DNA of 33,920 nt, from assembly GCA_902800925.1 (NCBI GenBank), contig CADCGD010000027.1, positions 1 through 33,920 of the forward strand, written 5' to 3'. The notes under the pieces were generated by a model. It did not search any database and was not told the origin of the DNA. It was given only the letters and a program-made list of their open reading frames with translations. Made by a program: the position numbers and the translations under genes. The DNA is from an uncultured Bacteroidales bacterium (GTDB lineage: Bacteria > Bacteroidota > Bacteroidia > Bacteroidales > Bacteroidaceae). Within the stretch, counting starts at the first letter, position 1. Each line of letters begins with the position of its first letter. Of this stretch, positions 7,273-14,684 are shown one piece after another.

Positions 7273-9096
7273 ATGAAATACGCTATTACCTGGATTATTG
7301 CCCTTGCTGCCATAGCTTGCGGACTGCTCGTTTACGAGAGTGATTTGCTATGGAAGGTGCAGGAGCTGAACCTATTTATGAACACCTCGCTATTCTTCCG
7401 ACAGCAGATGGTGGTGCCCGCTGGCATACTGACCTATGCGGGAACGTGGCTGACCCAACTATTCTACAACCCGTGGTTGGGTGTGACTGTGCTGAGCGGC
7501 TGGTGGTTGTTGCTGTTGTGGTTGTTGAAACGCACCTTCGCTGTTCCAGCCCGTTGGACGGCACTGTTGCTGATACCTGTGGCTTTGCTGTTGCTGACGA
7601 ATGTGGACCTGGGCTACTGGATATATATGCTGAAGCTGCGCGGACAGTTCTTCCTGACCACCCTTGCAACAGTATCGGTAGTGGCTCTGTTGTGGGGCTT
7701 CCGTTCCATGCCTGACAAATATTGGTTGCGCACCATCGGGTTGGTGTTGACAGGTTTGGTGGGTTATCCGCTGCTGGGCATCTACGGTTTGGCTGCCACC
7801 TTGCTAATGGGTATCTGGTCGTGGCGACTGATGGCTCGTGGACGTGCAGCCATCCATACGGTGATAGCTGTGCTTCTGGCGATAGTCGTTCCGCTGTTCT
7901 GTTACCGTTATGTGTACCACGAGACCAATCTGGCCAATATCTATTATGCCGGACTACCCGTATTCTTCATTACCGAGGAGTATCCATGGTACTATGCACC
8001 TTATTATTTATTAGCACTCTTCATGCTAATAATGGTTTGTCTGCCAACAAACCTGAAACCTGAAACTTGTAACCTGAAACCTACAACCAAGAAGTGGTTG
8101 CCTTGGGCCGTACAGGCTGTTGCGCTGGGTGCTGTCGCTTGGGGTGTCGTACACTTCTGGTACAAGGATGAGAACTTCCATCATGAGGTGAAGATGATGC
8201 ACCTGATAGACCAGACCGATTGGGAAGGTGTTCTTCAGGAGGCAGCCCGACAGGACGATGAACCCACACGAGCCATTGTGATGATGCGTAATCTCGCTTT
8301 GTCGCGTTTGGGGCGTCAGGGCGAATTGATGTATGAATACCGCAATGGTTCAAAAGAATACGATTCACCTTTTGGTATGCGCCAGATGCTGGTTAATGGT
8401 CCGCTCGTCTATTACGAGTATGGACTGTTGAACAGTTGTAGCCGTCTGTGTACGGAGATGGGCGTAGAGTTCGGTTGGCGCGTAGAATATATCAAACTCC
8501 TGGCACGTTGTGCCGTGCTGAACAACGAGCAGGCAGTAGCCCGAAAGTATATCAACATCCTGAAGAAAACCATGTACCATAAGGATTGGGCTGTAAAGAC
8601 AGAAGCGATGTTGAACAATCCCAAGCTCATTGCTCAGGACAAAGAGATGGAACCCATTACCCACATGCTCCACTTTACGGACGAGTTGGACAGCGACAAC
8701 GGCTACGTAGAGCGTTATCTCATGCGACAGTTGGCCAACCACAGCTACTCCAAAGACCCCATTTTCCAGGAGCAGTCGCTGCTGGCCTCGCTGTGGTTCA
8801 GAGATTCTAAAACATTCTGGTACCACTTCAATGTCTATATCCATCTGCATCCCAATGGTCCTATTCCTGTAGCCTACCAGGAGGCCGCCTACCTCTATGG
8901 TAAGTTGGAGGAACGACCTGACCTCGACAAGATGCCGTTCAGCCCTGGTGTGAAGGACAGCTTCGAGAAGTTCTTCCAGGTCTTTGGCCAGTACGAGGGC
9001 ATGAACGCAGAGGACATCCGCCAACAGACCGGATTGCCCTACAGCAATACCTTCTATTATAATTATTACATCATGGCAAACCTTCCAGAATATTAA
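7273..9096 (+). CDS. DUF6057-family multispanning membrane protein
   Basis: A 607-residue protein. The first ~300 residues carry about eight to nine hydrophobic segments (for example ITWIIALAAIACGLLVYE, WWLLLLWLLKRTF, ALLLIPVALLLLTNV, AVLLAIVVPLFCYRYVY), and the remaining half is soluble with helical repeats resembling TPR (RAIVMMRNLALSRLG, EQAVARKYINILKKT). I recognise it as DUF6057 by its overall pattern; its biochemical role is not known to me. The loop between the last two membrane segments (LPTNLKPETCNLKPTTKKW) is encoded by a 7-bp repeat. A CxxCH lipoprotein gene follows 5 nt later and an Lrp regulator overlaps that, so the three are likely one operon. Confidence 0.75.
   Translation: MKYAITWIIALAAIACGLLVYESDLLWKVQELNLFMNTSLFFRQQMVVPAGILTYAGTWLTQLFYNPWLGVTVLSGWWLLLLWLLKRTFAVPARWTALLLIPVALLLLTNVDLGYWIYMLKLRGQFFLTTLATVSVVALLWGFRSMPDKYWLRTIGLVLTGLVGYPLLGIYGLAATLLMGIWSWRLMARGRAAIHTVIAVLLAIVVPLFCYRYVYHETNLANIYYAGLPVFFITEEYPWYYAPYYLLALFMLIMVCLPTNLKPETCNLKPTTKKWLPWAVQAVALGAVAWGVVHFWYKDENFHHEVKMMHLIDQTDWEGVLQEAARQDDEPTRAIVMMRNLALSRLGRQGELMYEYRNGSKEYDSPFGMRQMLVNGPLVYYEYGLLNSCSRLCTEMGVEFGWRVEYIKLLARCAVLNNEQAVARKYINILKKTMYHKDWAVKTEAMLNNPKLIAQDKEMEPITHMLHFTDELDSDNGYVERYLMRQLANHSYSKDPIFQEQSLLASLWFRDSKTFWYHFNVYIHLHPNGPIPVAYQEAAYLYGKLEERPDLDKMPFSPGVKDSFEKFFQVFGQYEGMNAEDIRQQTGLPYSNTFYYNYYIMANLPEY
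8049..8088 (+). repeat. 7-bp tandem repeat inside the DUF6057 gene
   Basis: Units AAACCTG, AAACCTG, AAACTTG, TAACCTG, AAACCTA, CAACC follow with strict 7-base spacing. The array is translated as a Lys/Pro/Thr-rich loop (NLKPETCNLKPTT) between two membrane segments, a place that tolerates insertions. Confidence 0.85.
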
Positions 9097-9101
9097 ACGA
9101 T

Positions 9102-10628
9102 ATGAAAAGACTCACATCATACATCTCACATCTGACATCATACATCTTACCTCTCACATCAGCTCTCCTGCTGGTGGCCTGTGGTCCGTCAGTTCCCACG
9201 GATTATACCCAGTCAGACAAGTTGCCCACCATTTACCCTGACTATGCACAGGTGACGATACCTGTGAACATAGCGCCCTTGAGTTTTGAATACGACGGGG
9301 AGGTTGACGAGATGGTGGCCCGCTACGCTGTTGGCGACGACGACATCGTCTGCAACGGACAGCCCGATATCGACAAGTGGCACGCGTTGGCAGCGAAAGC
9401 CAAGGGCAAGTCCATCACCGTTGATGTCTATACACGCAACGGTGACCAATGGACCCGCTTCAAGCCCTTCGACATCTTTGTGTCACCCGACTCCATCGAC
9501 CCCTATATCAGTTATCGTCTGATAGCCCCTTCGTTCATCTCCTACGAGGCACTGACCATTAATCAGCGTTGTCTGGAGAACTACGATGAGAGCGTCATCT
9601 ACGACAATATTCTCTGCGGTTTCGAGAAGGACGGCCAGTGCATCAACTGTCACCACTATCAAAACTACAATCCCAACCGCATGCAGTTCCATGCCCGCCA
9701 GAATCTGGGTGGAACGGTCGTCGCCTATGACGGCAAACTGAAGAAGGTGAACATGCGCAACGACTCCATCCTCTCTGCTGGTGTCTACCCTGCCTGGCAC
9801 CCTTGGCTGAACCTCATCGTTTATGCTACTGACAAGACCAGCCAGAACTTCCATACCGTCGATGCCAACAAGGTAGAGGTGTGCGACGAGGAGAGCGACA
9901 TCATTGCCTATGACGTGGAGACTGACGAGGTGATGAACCTGGAGAACAGCGATACGGAGTTTGAGGTATTCCCAGCGTGGGCACCTGACGGCAAGATGCT
10001 CTACTACTGCAGCGCCCACTTTGAGCGTCAGGACACCACGGGCAGAAAGAGTAGAGAGGTATATAAGCGCTACAAAGAGGTGAAGTACAGCATCTATCGC
10101 AAGTCCTTCGACCCTAAGACGCGCCAGTTTGGTCCTCGCGAGATGGTGTTCGATGCTGCTGCCATTGACAGCAGCGCCACGTGGCCTCGCATCTCGCCCG
10201 ACGGTCGCTACCTCTTGTTCACCATGGGCCACTATGGCTATTTCCACATCTGGCACCACGATGCCGACCTATGGCTGATGGACCTGACAAACGGAACGGT
10301 TCGCCCCTTTGCAGAGGTCAACAGTCCCGATACAGAGAGCTATCACTCGTGGTCGAGCAACGGTCGCTGGATTATCATCAGCAGTCGTCGAAACGATGGT
10401 ACCTTCACGCGGCCTTTCATTGCTCATGTCGACAAGGACGGCCACGCCACGAAGCCCTTCGAACTGCCTTGCGAAGACCCCAACTATCATCGCGAGTTCC
10501 TGCGCAGCTATAACATTCCTGAATTCATGAAAGGGCCTGTCACCATCACTCCACAGACCTTTGCCGATGTGTTCAAGGGGAATGCTGTCGATGTCAAGTA
10601 CAAATCATCAAACTCCTCACAGCCATGA
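9102..10628 (+). CDS. Lipoprotein with CxxCH motif and TolB-like (PD40) propeller repeats
   Basis: 508 residues. Lipoprotein signal peptide with lipobox LLVAC and lipidated C27. An N-terminal beta-rich region is followed by GQCINCHHY: C180, C183 and H184 form a CxxCH, the c-type heme attachment motif. From about residue 220 come WD40/PD40-like propeller repeats (YPAWHPWLNLIVYATD, VFPAWAPDGKMLYYCS, TWPRISPDGRYLLFTMG, YHSWSSNGRWIIISSRR). Relatives are often annotated TolB-like or cytochrome c biosynthesis protein. Envelope attachment is well supported; heme binding is inferred from the motif alone. The signal peptide is encoded by a 7-bp repeat. It ends in an ATGA overlap with the Lrp regulator gene. 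Confidence 0.78.
   Translation: MKRLTSYISHLTSYILPLTSALLLVACGPSVPTDYTQSDKLPTIYPDYAQVTIPVNIAPLSFEYDGEVDEMVARYAVGDDDIVCNGQPDIDKWHALAAKAKGKSITVDVYTRNGDQWTRFKPFDIFVSPDSIDPYISYRLIAPSFISYEALTINQRCLENYDESVIYDNILCGFEKDGQCINCHHYQNYNPNRMQFHARQNLGGTVVAYDGKLKKVNMRNDSILSAGVYPAWHPWLNLIVYATDKTSQNFHTVDANKVEVCDEESDIIAYDVETDEVMNLENSDTEFEVFPAWAPDGKMLYYCSAHFERQDTTGRKSREVYKRYKEVKYSIYRKSFDPKTRQFGPREMVFDAAAIDSSATWPRISPDGRYLLFTMGHYGYFHIWHHDADLWLMDLTNGTVRPFAEVNSPDTESYHSWSSNGRWIIISSRRNDGTFTRPFIAHVDKDGHATKPFELPCEDPNYHREFLRSYNIPEFMKGPVTITPQTFADVFKGNAVDVKYKSSNSSQP
9111..9159 (+). repeat. 7-bp tandem repeat encoding a lipoprotein signal peptide
   Basis: Seven exact 7-base units: CTCACAT, CATACAT, CTCACAT, CTGACAT, CATACAT, CTTACCT, CTCACAT. 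Because 21 bases equal seven codons, the protein shows a seven-residue echo (LTSYISH, LTSYILP, LTSALLL). The array starts three codons after the ATG and supplies most of the hydrophobic core. Gain or loss of one unit would shift the frame. Confidence 0.9.
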
Positions 10629-11086
10629 TGAAATTAGACGATGTAGACCTGCAGATACTGAAAACGTTGCAGAAGAATGCCAAGCTGACCACCAAGGAGT
10701 TGGCTGATGCTGTCCACCTGACACCCACACCCGTCTTTGAGCGTCAGAAACGGTTGGAGAAGAAGGGGTTCATCAAGAAGTATGTGGCCATCCTCGACCC
10801 AGAGAAGCTGGACCTGGGTCTGCAGGTGTACTGTAAGGTGAAGTTGAAGCAGATCAACCACGAGATAGCCGATGCCTTTGTGCGTCGCATCCAGCGCATC
10901 CCCGAGGTGACAGAGTGCTATAACACGTCGGGTGCCTACGACTATCTGTTAAAGGTACGCGCACGCGACATGAAGCAGTATCAGGAGTTTGTGCTCAACA
11001 AACTGGGCGAGATAGAGAGCCTGGCATCCATTGAGAGTACCTTCGTCATGAGTGAGGTGAAGCAGAGCTACGGCATCAATATCTGA
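10625..11086 (+). CDS. Lrp/AsnC-family transcriptional regulator
   Basis: 153 residues. N-terminal winged helix-turn-helix (LDDVDLQILKTLQKNAKLTTKELA, then PVFERQKRLEKKGFIKKY, about residues 3-55), then a RAM/AsnC ligand-binding domain (about 65-150) with the typical VPEV-like segment (here IPEVTECYNTSGAYDYLLKVRA). Length fits the family. Its ATG overlaps the stop of the preceding lipoprotein gene (ATGA), indicating translational coupling. Such regulators usually sense amino acids or derivatives. Possible targets are its own operon or the nearby metY; this is only positional inference. Confidence 0.92.
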   Translation: MMKLDDVDLQILKTLQKNAKLTTKELADAVHLTPTPVFERQKRLEKKGFIKKYVAILDPEKLDLGLQVYCKVKLKQINHEIADAFVRRIQRIPEVTECYNTSGAYDYLLKVRARDMKQYQEFVLNKLGEIESLASIESTFVMSEVKQSYGINI

Positions 11087-11092
11087 TTCTTT

Positions 11093-11887
11093 TTATCTTC
11101 GCAGTTCCCAAAAGGTAACAGCAGCAGCCGCCGCAACGTTCAGCGAGTCAACGCCGTGGGCCATTGGAATCTTGACGGTATAGTCGGCTTCCGTGATGGT
11201 CCGCTGTGGCAGTCCGTCGCCCTCTGTTCCCATGATGACGGCCAGGCGCTGTTCTGCTTTCAGCCGTGGGTCGTCCAACGAGATGCTGTCGTCGCAGAGG
11301 GCCATCGCTGCGGTCTTGAAACCATAGTCGTGGAGCGTCACAGCGCTGTCTATCCACGTCCAGGGAACGAGGAACACGCTCCCCATCGACACACGGACTG
11401 CACGACGGTTCAAGGGGTCGCAAGTGTTGTGTGTCAGCAGTACGGCATCAATGCCCAAGGCCGCTGCCGAACGGAAGATGGCACCGATATTGGTGGTGTC
11501 GGTAACGGCCTCGATGACCACCACACGACGAGCGTTTTTCAGCACGTCGGCTACTGCCGGAAAGGTTTTGCGACGCATGGCACACAGCACACCACGCGTC
11601 AAGGTATATCCCGTCAACTGCGCCAACAGTTCGCGATTGCCAGTATAGATGGGTATCTCCCCCACCCGCTCCACGATGTCGGCTGCGTCACCAGTAATAT
11701 GCTTGCTTTCGCAAAGCAGGGCCGTGGGCTCCCAACCGGCATCCAGCGCCACACGAATCACCTTCGGACTCTCGGCAATGAACAGTCCCTTCTCGGGTTC
11801 CAACTCCATGCGCAACTGTGCCTCGGTGAGCGTGCTAAACACCTCCAAGCCTTCTTGTTGTAGTGACGAAATCTCGATGATATTCAT
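11093..11887 (-). CDS. SpoU/TrmH-family RNA 2'-O-methyltransferase
   Basis: 264 residues. The N-terminal ~100 residues are a substrate-binding region (LRMELEPEKGLFIAESPKVI). The C-terminal half is a SPOUT knot fold with all three SpoU motifs: NIGAIFRSAAALGID (motif 1, Asn and catalytic Arg), IMGTEGDGL (motif 2) and IPMAHGVDSLNVAAAAAV (motif 3). It uses SAM to methylate a ribose in rRNA or tRNA; the exact target (TrmH, RlmB or TsnR type) cannot be told. It converges on the Lrp gene with only 6 nt between the stops and no terminator visible there. Confidence 0.9.
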   Translation of the reverse strand: MNIIEISSLQQEGLEVFSTLTEAQLRMELEPEKGLFIAESPKVIRVALDAGWEPTALLCESKHITGDAADIVERVGEIPIYTGNRELLAQLTGYTLTRGVLCAMRRKTFPAVADVLKNARRVVVIEAVTDTTNIGAIFRSAAALGIDAVLLTHNTCDPLNRRAVRVSMGSVFLVPWTWIDSAVTLHDYGFKTAAMALCDDSISLDDPRLKAEQRLAVIMGTEGDGLPQRTITEADYTVKIPMAHGVDSLNVAAAAAVTFWELRR

Positions 11888-11915
11888 TTAAATAGAAAGA
11901 AATTGCGTTTTTTAT

Positions 11916-11946
11916 TTTGTATTTTGCCAAGATATTTGTACCTTTG
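11916..11946 (+). promoter_or_regulatory. Promoter of tRNA-Arg
   Basis: -33 TTTG (11916-11919) and -7 TACCTTTG (11939-11946) with 19 bases between, placed 24 bases before the mature tRNA. Confidence 0.8.
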
Positions 11947-11970
11947 CAGCCGATTTCGAAAGAAATCTCT

Positions 11971-12044
11971 GGTCTGGTAGCTCAGCTGGATAGAGCAACA
12001 GCCTTCTAAGCTGTGGGTCTCGGGTTCGAATCCCGACCGGATCA
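11971..12044 (+). tRNA. tRNA-Arg (anticodon TCT)
   Basis: A full 74-nt cloverleaf. Acceptor GGTCTGG pairs with CCGGATC (12037-12043, two G-T pairs) with discriminator A12044. D arm contains AGCTCAGCTGGATAGAGC. Anticodon stem ACAGC/GCTGT encloses loop CTTCTAA, anticodon TCT, reading AGA/AGG. T arm is CGGGTTCGAATCCCG. CCA is not encoded. It has its own promoter and terminator. Confidence 0.96.
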
Positions 12045-12046
12045 CG

Positions 12047-12073
12047 AAGCGGTCAGCGATGGCCGCTTTTTTC
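12047..12073 (+). terminator. Rho-independent terminator of tRNA-Arg
   Basis: A 9-bp stem (12047-12055 with 12060-12068, one T-G pair), a GCGA loop and a T-run (12067-12072). It overlaps the last bases of the convergent tex gene. The opposite strand has no T-run after the stem, so it serves only the tRNA. Confidence 0.85.
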
Positions 12074-14273
12074 ATTTCATACCCTTCATGCTGAGCGAGA
12101 TGCGATTGCGGCGCAGGTCAACGGCGATGACGCGGACACGGACATGCTGATGCAGTCGGACTACCTGTGTGGGGTCGCTGACGTATCGGTCGGCCAACTG
12201 CGACACGTGCACCAGTCCATCCTGATGGACGCCAATGTCCACGAAGGCACCAAAGTTGGTGATGTTCGTCACGATGCCAGGCAGTTCCATACCTTCGTGC
12301 AGGTCGTCGATGGTCTGTACGCTGCTGTCAAATTCAAACTCCTCAATCTGTTCACGAGGGTCACGACCAGGCTTCTCCAGTTCCTTCATGATGTCTGTCA
12401 GCGTGGGTATACCGACCTCTTCGGTGACGTATTTCTTGATGTCTATCTGCGAACGTTTGGTGGCATCAGTTATCAGGTCGCTGACGCTGCAATGCTGGTC
12501 CTTCGCCATCTGCTCTACCACGTGGTAGCTCTCCGGGTGAACGGCACTATTGTCGAGTGGATTCTTGGCATTGGGGATGCGCAGGAAACCAGCACATTGT
12601 TGATAGGCGGCAGGTCCCAGACGAGGAACTTTCTTTAGTTGTGCACGACTGGTAAAGGCACCGTTCTCCTTCCTGTAGTCCACAATGTTCTGCGCCAGCA
12701 CAGGGCCCAATCCGCTGACGTAGGTCAGCAGGTGTTGCGAGGCGGTGTTCAGATTGACACCTACCAGGTTGACGCAACTCTCTACCGTCTGGTCGAGCGA
12801 GTGTTTCAACTGTGTCTGGTCTACGTCGTGCTGGTACTGTCCCACACCTATGCTCTTGGGGTCTATCTTCACCAGTTCGGCCAGCGGGTCCATCAGTCGG
12901 CGACCGATGCTTACAGCACCACGAACGGTGACGTCTTCGTCAGGGAACTCGTCGCGCGCCACCTTCGAGGCACTATACACGGACGCACCGTCCTCGCTGA
13001 CCACGAAGATTTTTGGTGTTGGGGGTTGGGTGTTAGGTGATGGTTGCTTGCTATTATCCAACACCCAACACCCATCACCCATCACCTCTATTACGAATTC
13101 TTTCGTCTCGCGGCTGGCAGTACCGTTACCGATGGCAATGGCCTCTGTCTGGAATTTCTTCACCATGTCTTGCAGGTGCATGGTGGCCTGCATGCGGTGG
13201 TTGACGGGCGGATGAGGGAAGATGGCTTCGTGGTGCAACAGGTTGCCCTGTGCATCGAGGCAGACCACCTTACAACCCGTGCGGAAACCAGGATCGATGC
13301 CCATGACGCGCTTCTGACCCAGTGGTGCACCAAGCAACAGTTGTCGCAGGTTCTCGGCAAATACGCGGATGGCCTCTTCGTCAGCCTTCTGCTTGCTCAG
13401 GTTCATGAATTCTGTCTCTATCGACGGCAGCAACAGGCGCTTGTAACCGTCCTCGACAGCCTCTTCCAACAGTCGTCGGCATTCTCCCCCTCCCTTTGGA
13501 GGGGGCAGGGGGAGGCTTCTCTTCAGCCGCTTTACCATTTCGTCGTCGTCAATGGTAATGCTGACGCGCAGAATGCCCTCGCTCTCACCACGACGCATGG
13601 CTAGCAGTCGGTGACTGGAACAGCGCTTCAGGGGTTCTTCCCACTCAAAGTAGTCGCTGTATTTCTGTGCCTCGTCTGTGTCCTTCTTCGCCTTCACCAC
13701 CTTTGACTCGATGAAGGCCTCACGACGGAAGGCCGAGCGCACCTGGTTGCGCGAGCGCTCGTCTTCGCTGACCTGTTCGGCAATGATATCCTGGGCACCC
13801 TTCAGACAATCCGCGACGGACAATCCATCGCGCACAAAGCGCTGGGCAGCACGCTTCGGGTCTTGCTCGCGCTGCATCAACAGCAACTGAGCCAATGGCT
13901 CCAATCCCTGTTCGCGGGCCACCTGTGCACGATTCCTGCGTTTGGGCTTGTAGGGCAGATAGATGTCCTCCAGCACGGTCGATTCCCAGCAGTCATTGAT
14001 GCGCTTCTCCAGTTCGGGCGTCATCTTGCCCTGCTCCGTAATCGTCTTGACAACGGTATCCTTGCGCTTGGCAATCTCCTGCAACTGTTCCAGACGGTTA
14101 GAAATAGAGGTAATCTGCACCTCGTCCAATCCACCCGTCCTCTCCTTGCGGTAGCGCGAGATAAACGGAATGGTGCAACCCTCGTCCAACAGTTTCAGCG
14201 TGTTCTCCACAGCATGCTCCTGCAGGTGCAGCTCCGTGCTGATGAGTCTTGTGAATATCTTGATATTTTCCAT
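12072..14273 (-). CDS. tex: Tex-family transcription accessory / RNA-binding protein
   Basis: About 733 residues from the ATG at 14273, chosen because a good promoter sits at 14294-14325, making the upstream ATG at 14324 untenable. Domain order of Tex: N-terminal helical region (FISRYRKERTGGLDEVQ), YqgF/RNase H-like domain (MGIDPGFRTGCKVVCLD), helix-hairpin-helix (NTASQHLLTYVSGLGPVLAQNIVDYR) and a C-terminal S1 domain (GIVTNITNFGAFVDIGVHQDGLVHVS). Tex binds nucleic acid and affects transcription; its molecular role is incompletely defined. Two repeat elements are inserted in frame: SLPLPPPKGGGE near residue 260 and a Pro/Asn-rich stretch of 24 codons just before IFVVSEDGASVYSAS. By recall neither exists in standard Tex proteins. 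Confidence 0.93.
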   Translation of the reverse strand: MENIKIFTRLISTELHLQEHAVENTLKLLDEGCTIPFISRYRKERTGGLDEVQITSISNRLEQLQEIAKRKDTVVKTITEQGKMTPELEKRINDCWESTVLEDIYLPYKPKRRNRAQVAREQGLEPLAQLLLMQREQDPKRAAQRFVRDGLSVADCLKGAQDIIAEQVSEDERSRNQVRSAFRREAFIESKVVKAKKDTDEAQKYSDYFEWEEPLKRCSSHRLLAMRRGESEGILRVSITIDDDEMVKRLKRSLPLPPPKGGGECRRLLEEAVEDGYKRLLLPSIETEFMNLSKQKADEEAIRVFAENLRQLLLGAPLGQKRVMGIDPGFRTGCKVVCLDAQGNLLHHEAIFPHPPVNHRMQATMHLQDMVKKFQTEAIAIGNGTASRETKEFVIEVMGDGCWVLDNSKQPSPNTQPPTPKIFVVSEDGASVYSASKVARDEFPDEDVTVRGAVSIGRRLMDPLAELVKIDPKSIGVGQYQHDVDQTQLKHSLDQTVESCVNLVGVNLNTASQHLLTYVSGLGPVLAQNIVDYRKENGAFTSRAQLKKVPRLGPAAYQQCAGFLRIPNAKNPLDNSAVHPESYHVVEQMAKDQHCSVSDLITDATKRSQIDIKKYVTEEVGIPTLTDIMKELEKPGRDPREQIEEFEFDSSVQTIDDLHEGMELPGIVTNITNFGAFVDIGVHQDGLVHVSQLADRYVSDPTQVVRLHQHVRVRVIAVDLRRNRISLSMKGMK
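13015..13086. repeat. Inverted 7-bp repeat array inserted in tex
   Basis: Left arm units (plus strand) GGTGTTG, GGGGTTG, GGTGTTA, GGTGATG; a 17-base centre; right arm units AACACCC, AACACCC, ATCACCC, ATCACC. The two arms are roughly complementary, giving a long imperfect hairpin. Total length is 72 bases, exactly 24 codons, so the tex frame is preserved. Confidence 0.88.
13484..13514. repeat. GC-rich hairpin repeat inserted in tex
   Basis: CCCCCTCC (13486-13493) pairs with GGAGGGGG (13498-13505) around CTTT, followed by CAGGGGGAG, which repeats the complement of CTCCCCC. It resembles a short repeat that I recall from other Bacteroidota genomes. It is translated in tex as LPLPPPKGGGE. Confidence 0.75.
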
Positions 14274-14293
14274 CTTCTTCACTTTTCTTTCTG

Positions 14294-14325
14294 CAAAGGT
14301 ACGATTAAGTGAGTAGAAAACCAAA
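14294..14325 (-). promoter_or_regulatory. Promoter of tex
   Basis: Minus-strand -7 TACCTTTG (14301-14294) and -33 TTTG (14325-14322) separated by 20 bases. The leader would be only about 15-20 nt to the ATG at 14273. Confidence 0.8.
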
Positions 14326-14341
14326 TTATATTTAAGTTTTC

Positions 14342-14479
14342 TCTAATGAGAGTGCCTTCGACGCCAGTCAAAGATACGCCTTTGGGGTGCAGTGCATGTT
14401 TTCCAAATGTCGGGAAATCGCGCTGAAAAAGGTATTTAACGAACTGTGCATAGCACTGGGGGGCCTGGTAGAGGAATAG
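14342..14479 (+). pseudogene. Open coding-like remnant without a clear start
   Basis: An open frame runs from about 14342 to the TAG at 14477-14479. Its translation has protein-like composition, including ASQRYAFGVQC, CREIALKKVFNELC and a C-terminal GGLVEE. The only ATG is internal (14396). I do not recognise the family. Together with the truncated gene just downstream it may be the decayed end of a lost accessory gene. A chance open frame is possible. Confidence 0.3.
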
Positions 14480-14498
14480 GTAGTCACAGGTCGATGGT

Positions 14499-14645
14499 GT
14501 GACAGTTACAGTTGTGACAATTAGAAATTAAGGGTTACAACATACCTTATAATACTATATAACTAATTAATATATAGATAGTTATATATAATATTAAGAG
14601 AACTGACACCTTCAAAAAACGAACTGTCACAACTGTAACTGTCAC
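14499..14645. repeat. 147-bp element with 21-bp perfect inverted ends
   Basis: Left end 14499-14519 (starting GTGACAGTTACAG) is the exact reverse complement of the right end 14625-14645. The AT-rich interior is itself partly palindromic: ATATAACTA near 14560 against TAGTTATAT near 14580. No coding sequence and no clear target-site duplication are seen. It could be a MITE-like element or a structured region upstream of the fossil gene that starts 40 bases later. Confidence 0.75.
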
Positions 14646-14684
14646 GCTCAGTCATTATTCATTCATCTAAAAAGCAGTAAATCA

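Noticed and set aside
8049-9159. CRISPR array
   Set aside because: Units are only 7 bp with no spacers, they lie in coding sequence, and no cas genes are nearby.
9483-10259. 258-codon minus-strand frame inside the CxxCH lipoprotein gene
   Set aside because: Shadow of a real gene with clear signal peptide and propeller repeats; no recognisable domain on the antisense side.
11156-11863. 235-codon plus-strand frame opposite the SpoU methyltransferase
   Set aside because: The minus-strand frame contains all three SpoU motifs; the plus frame shows no known motif.
12040-12075. Terminator serving tex as well as the tRNA
   Set aside because: On the minus strand the stem is followed by CGTGATCC with no T-run, so it can only act on the plus strand.
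14499-14645. Full insertion sequence
   Set aside because: No transposase frame lies between the inverted ends and the element is only 147 bp.
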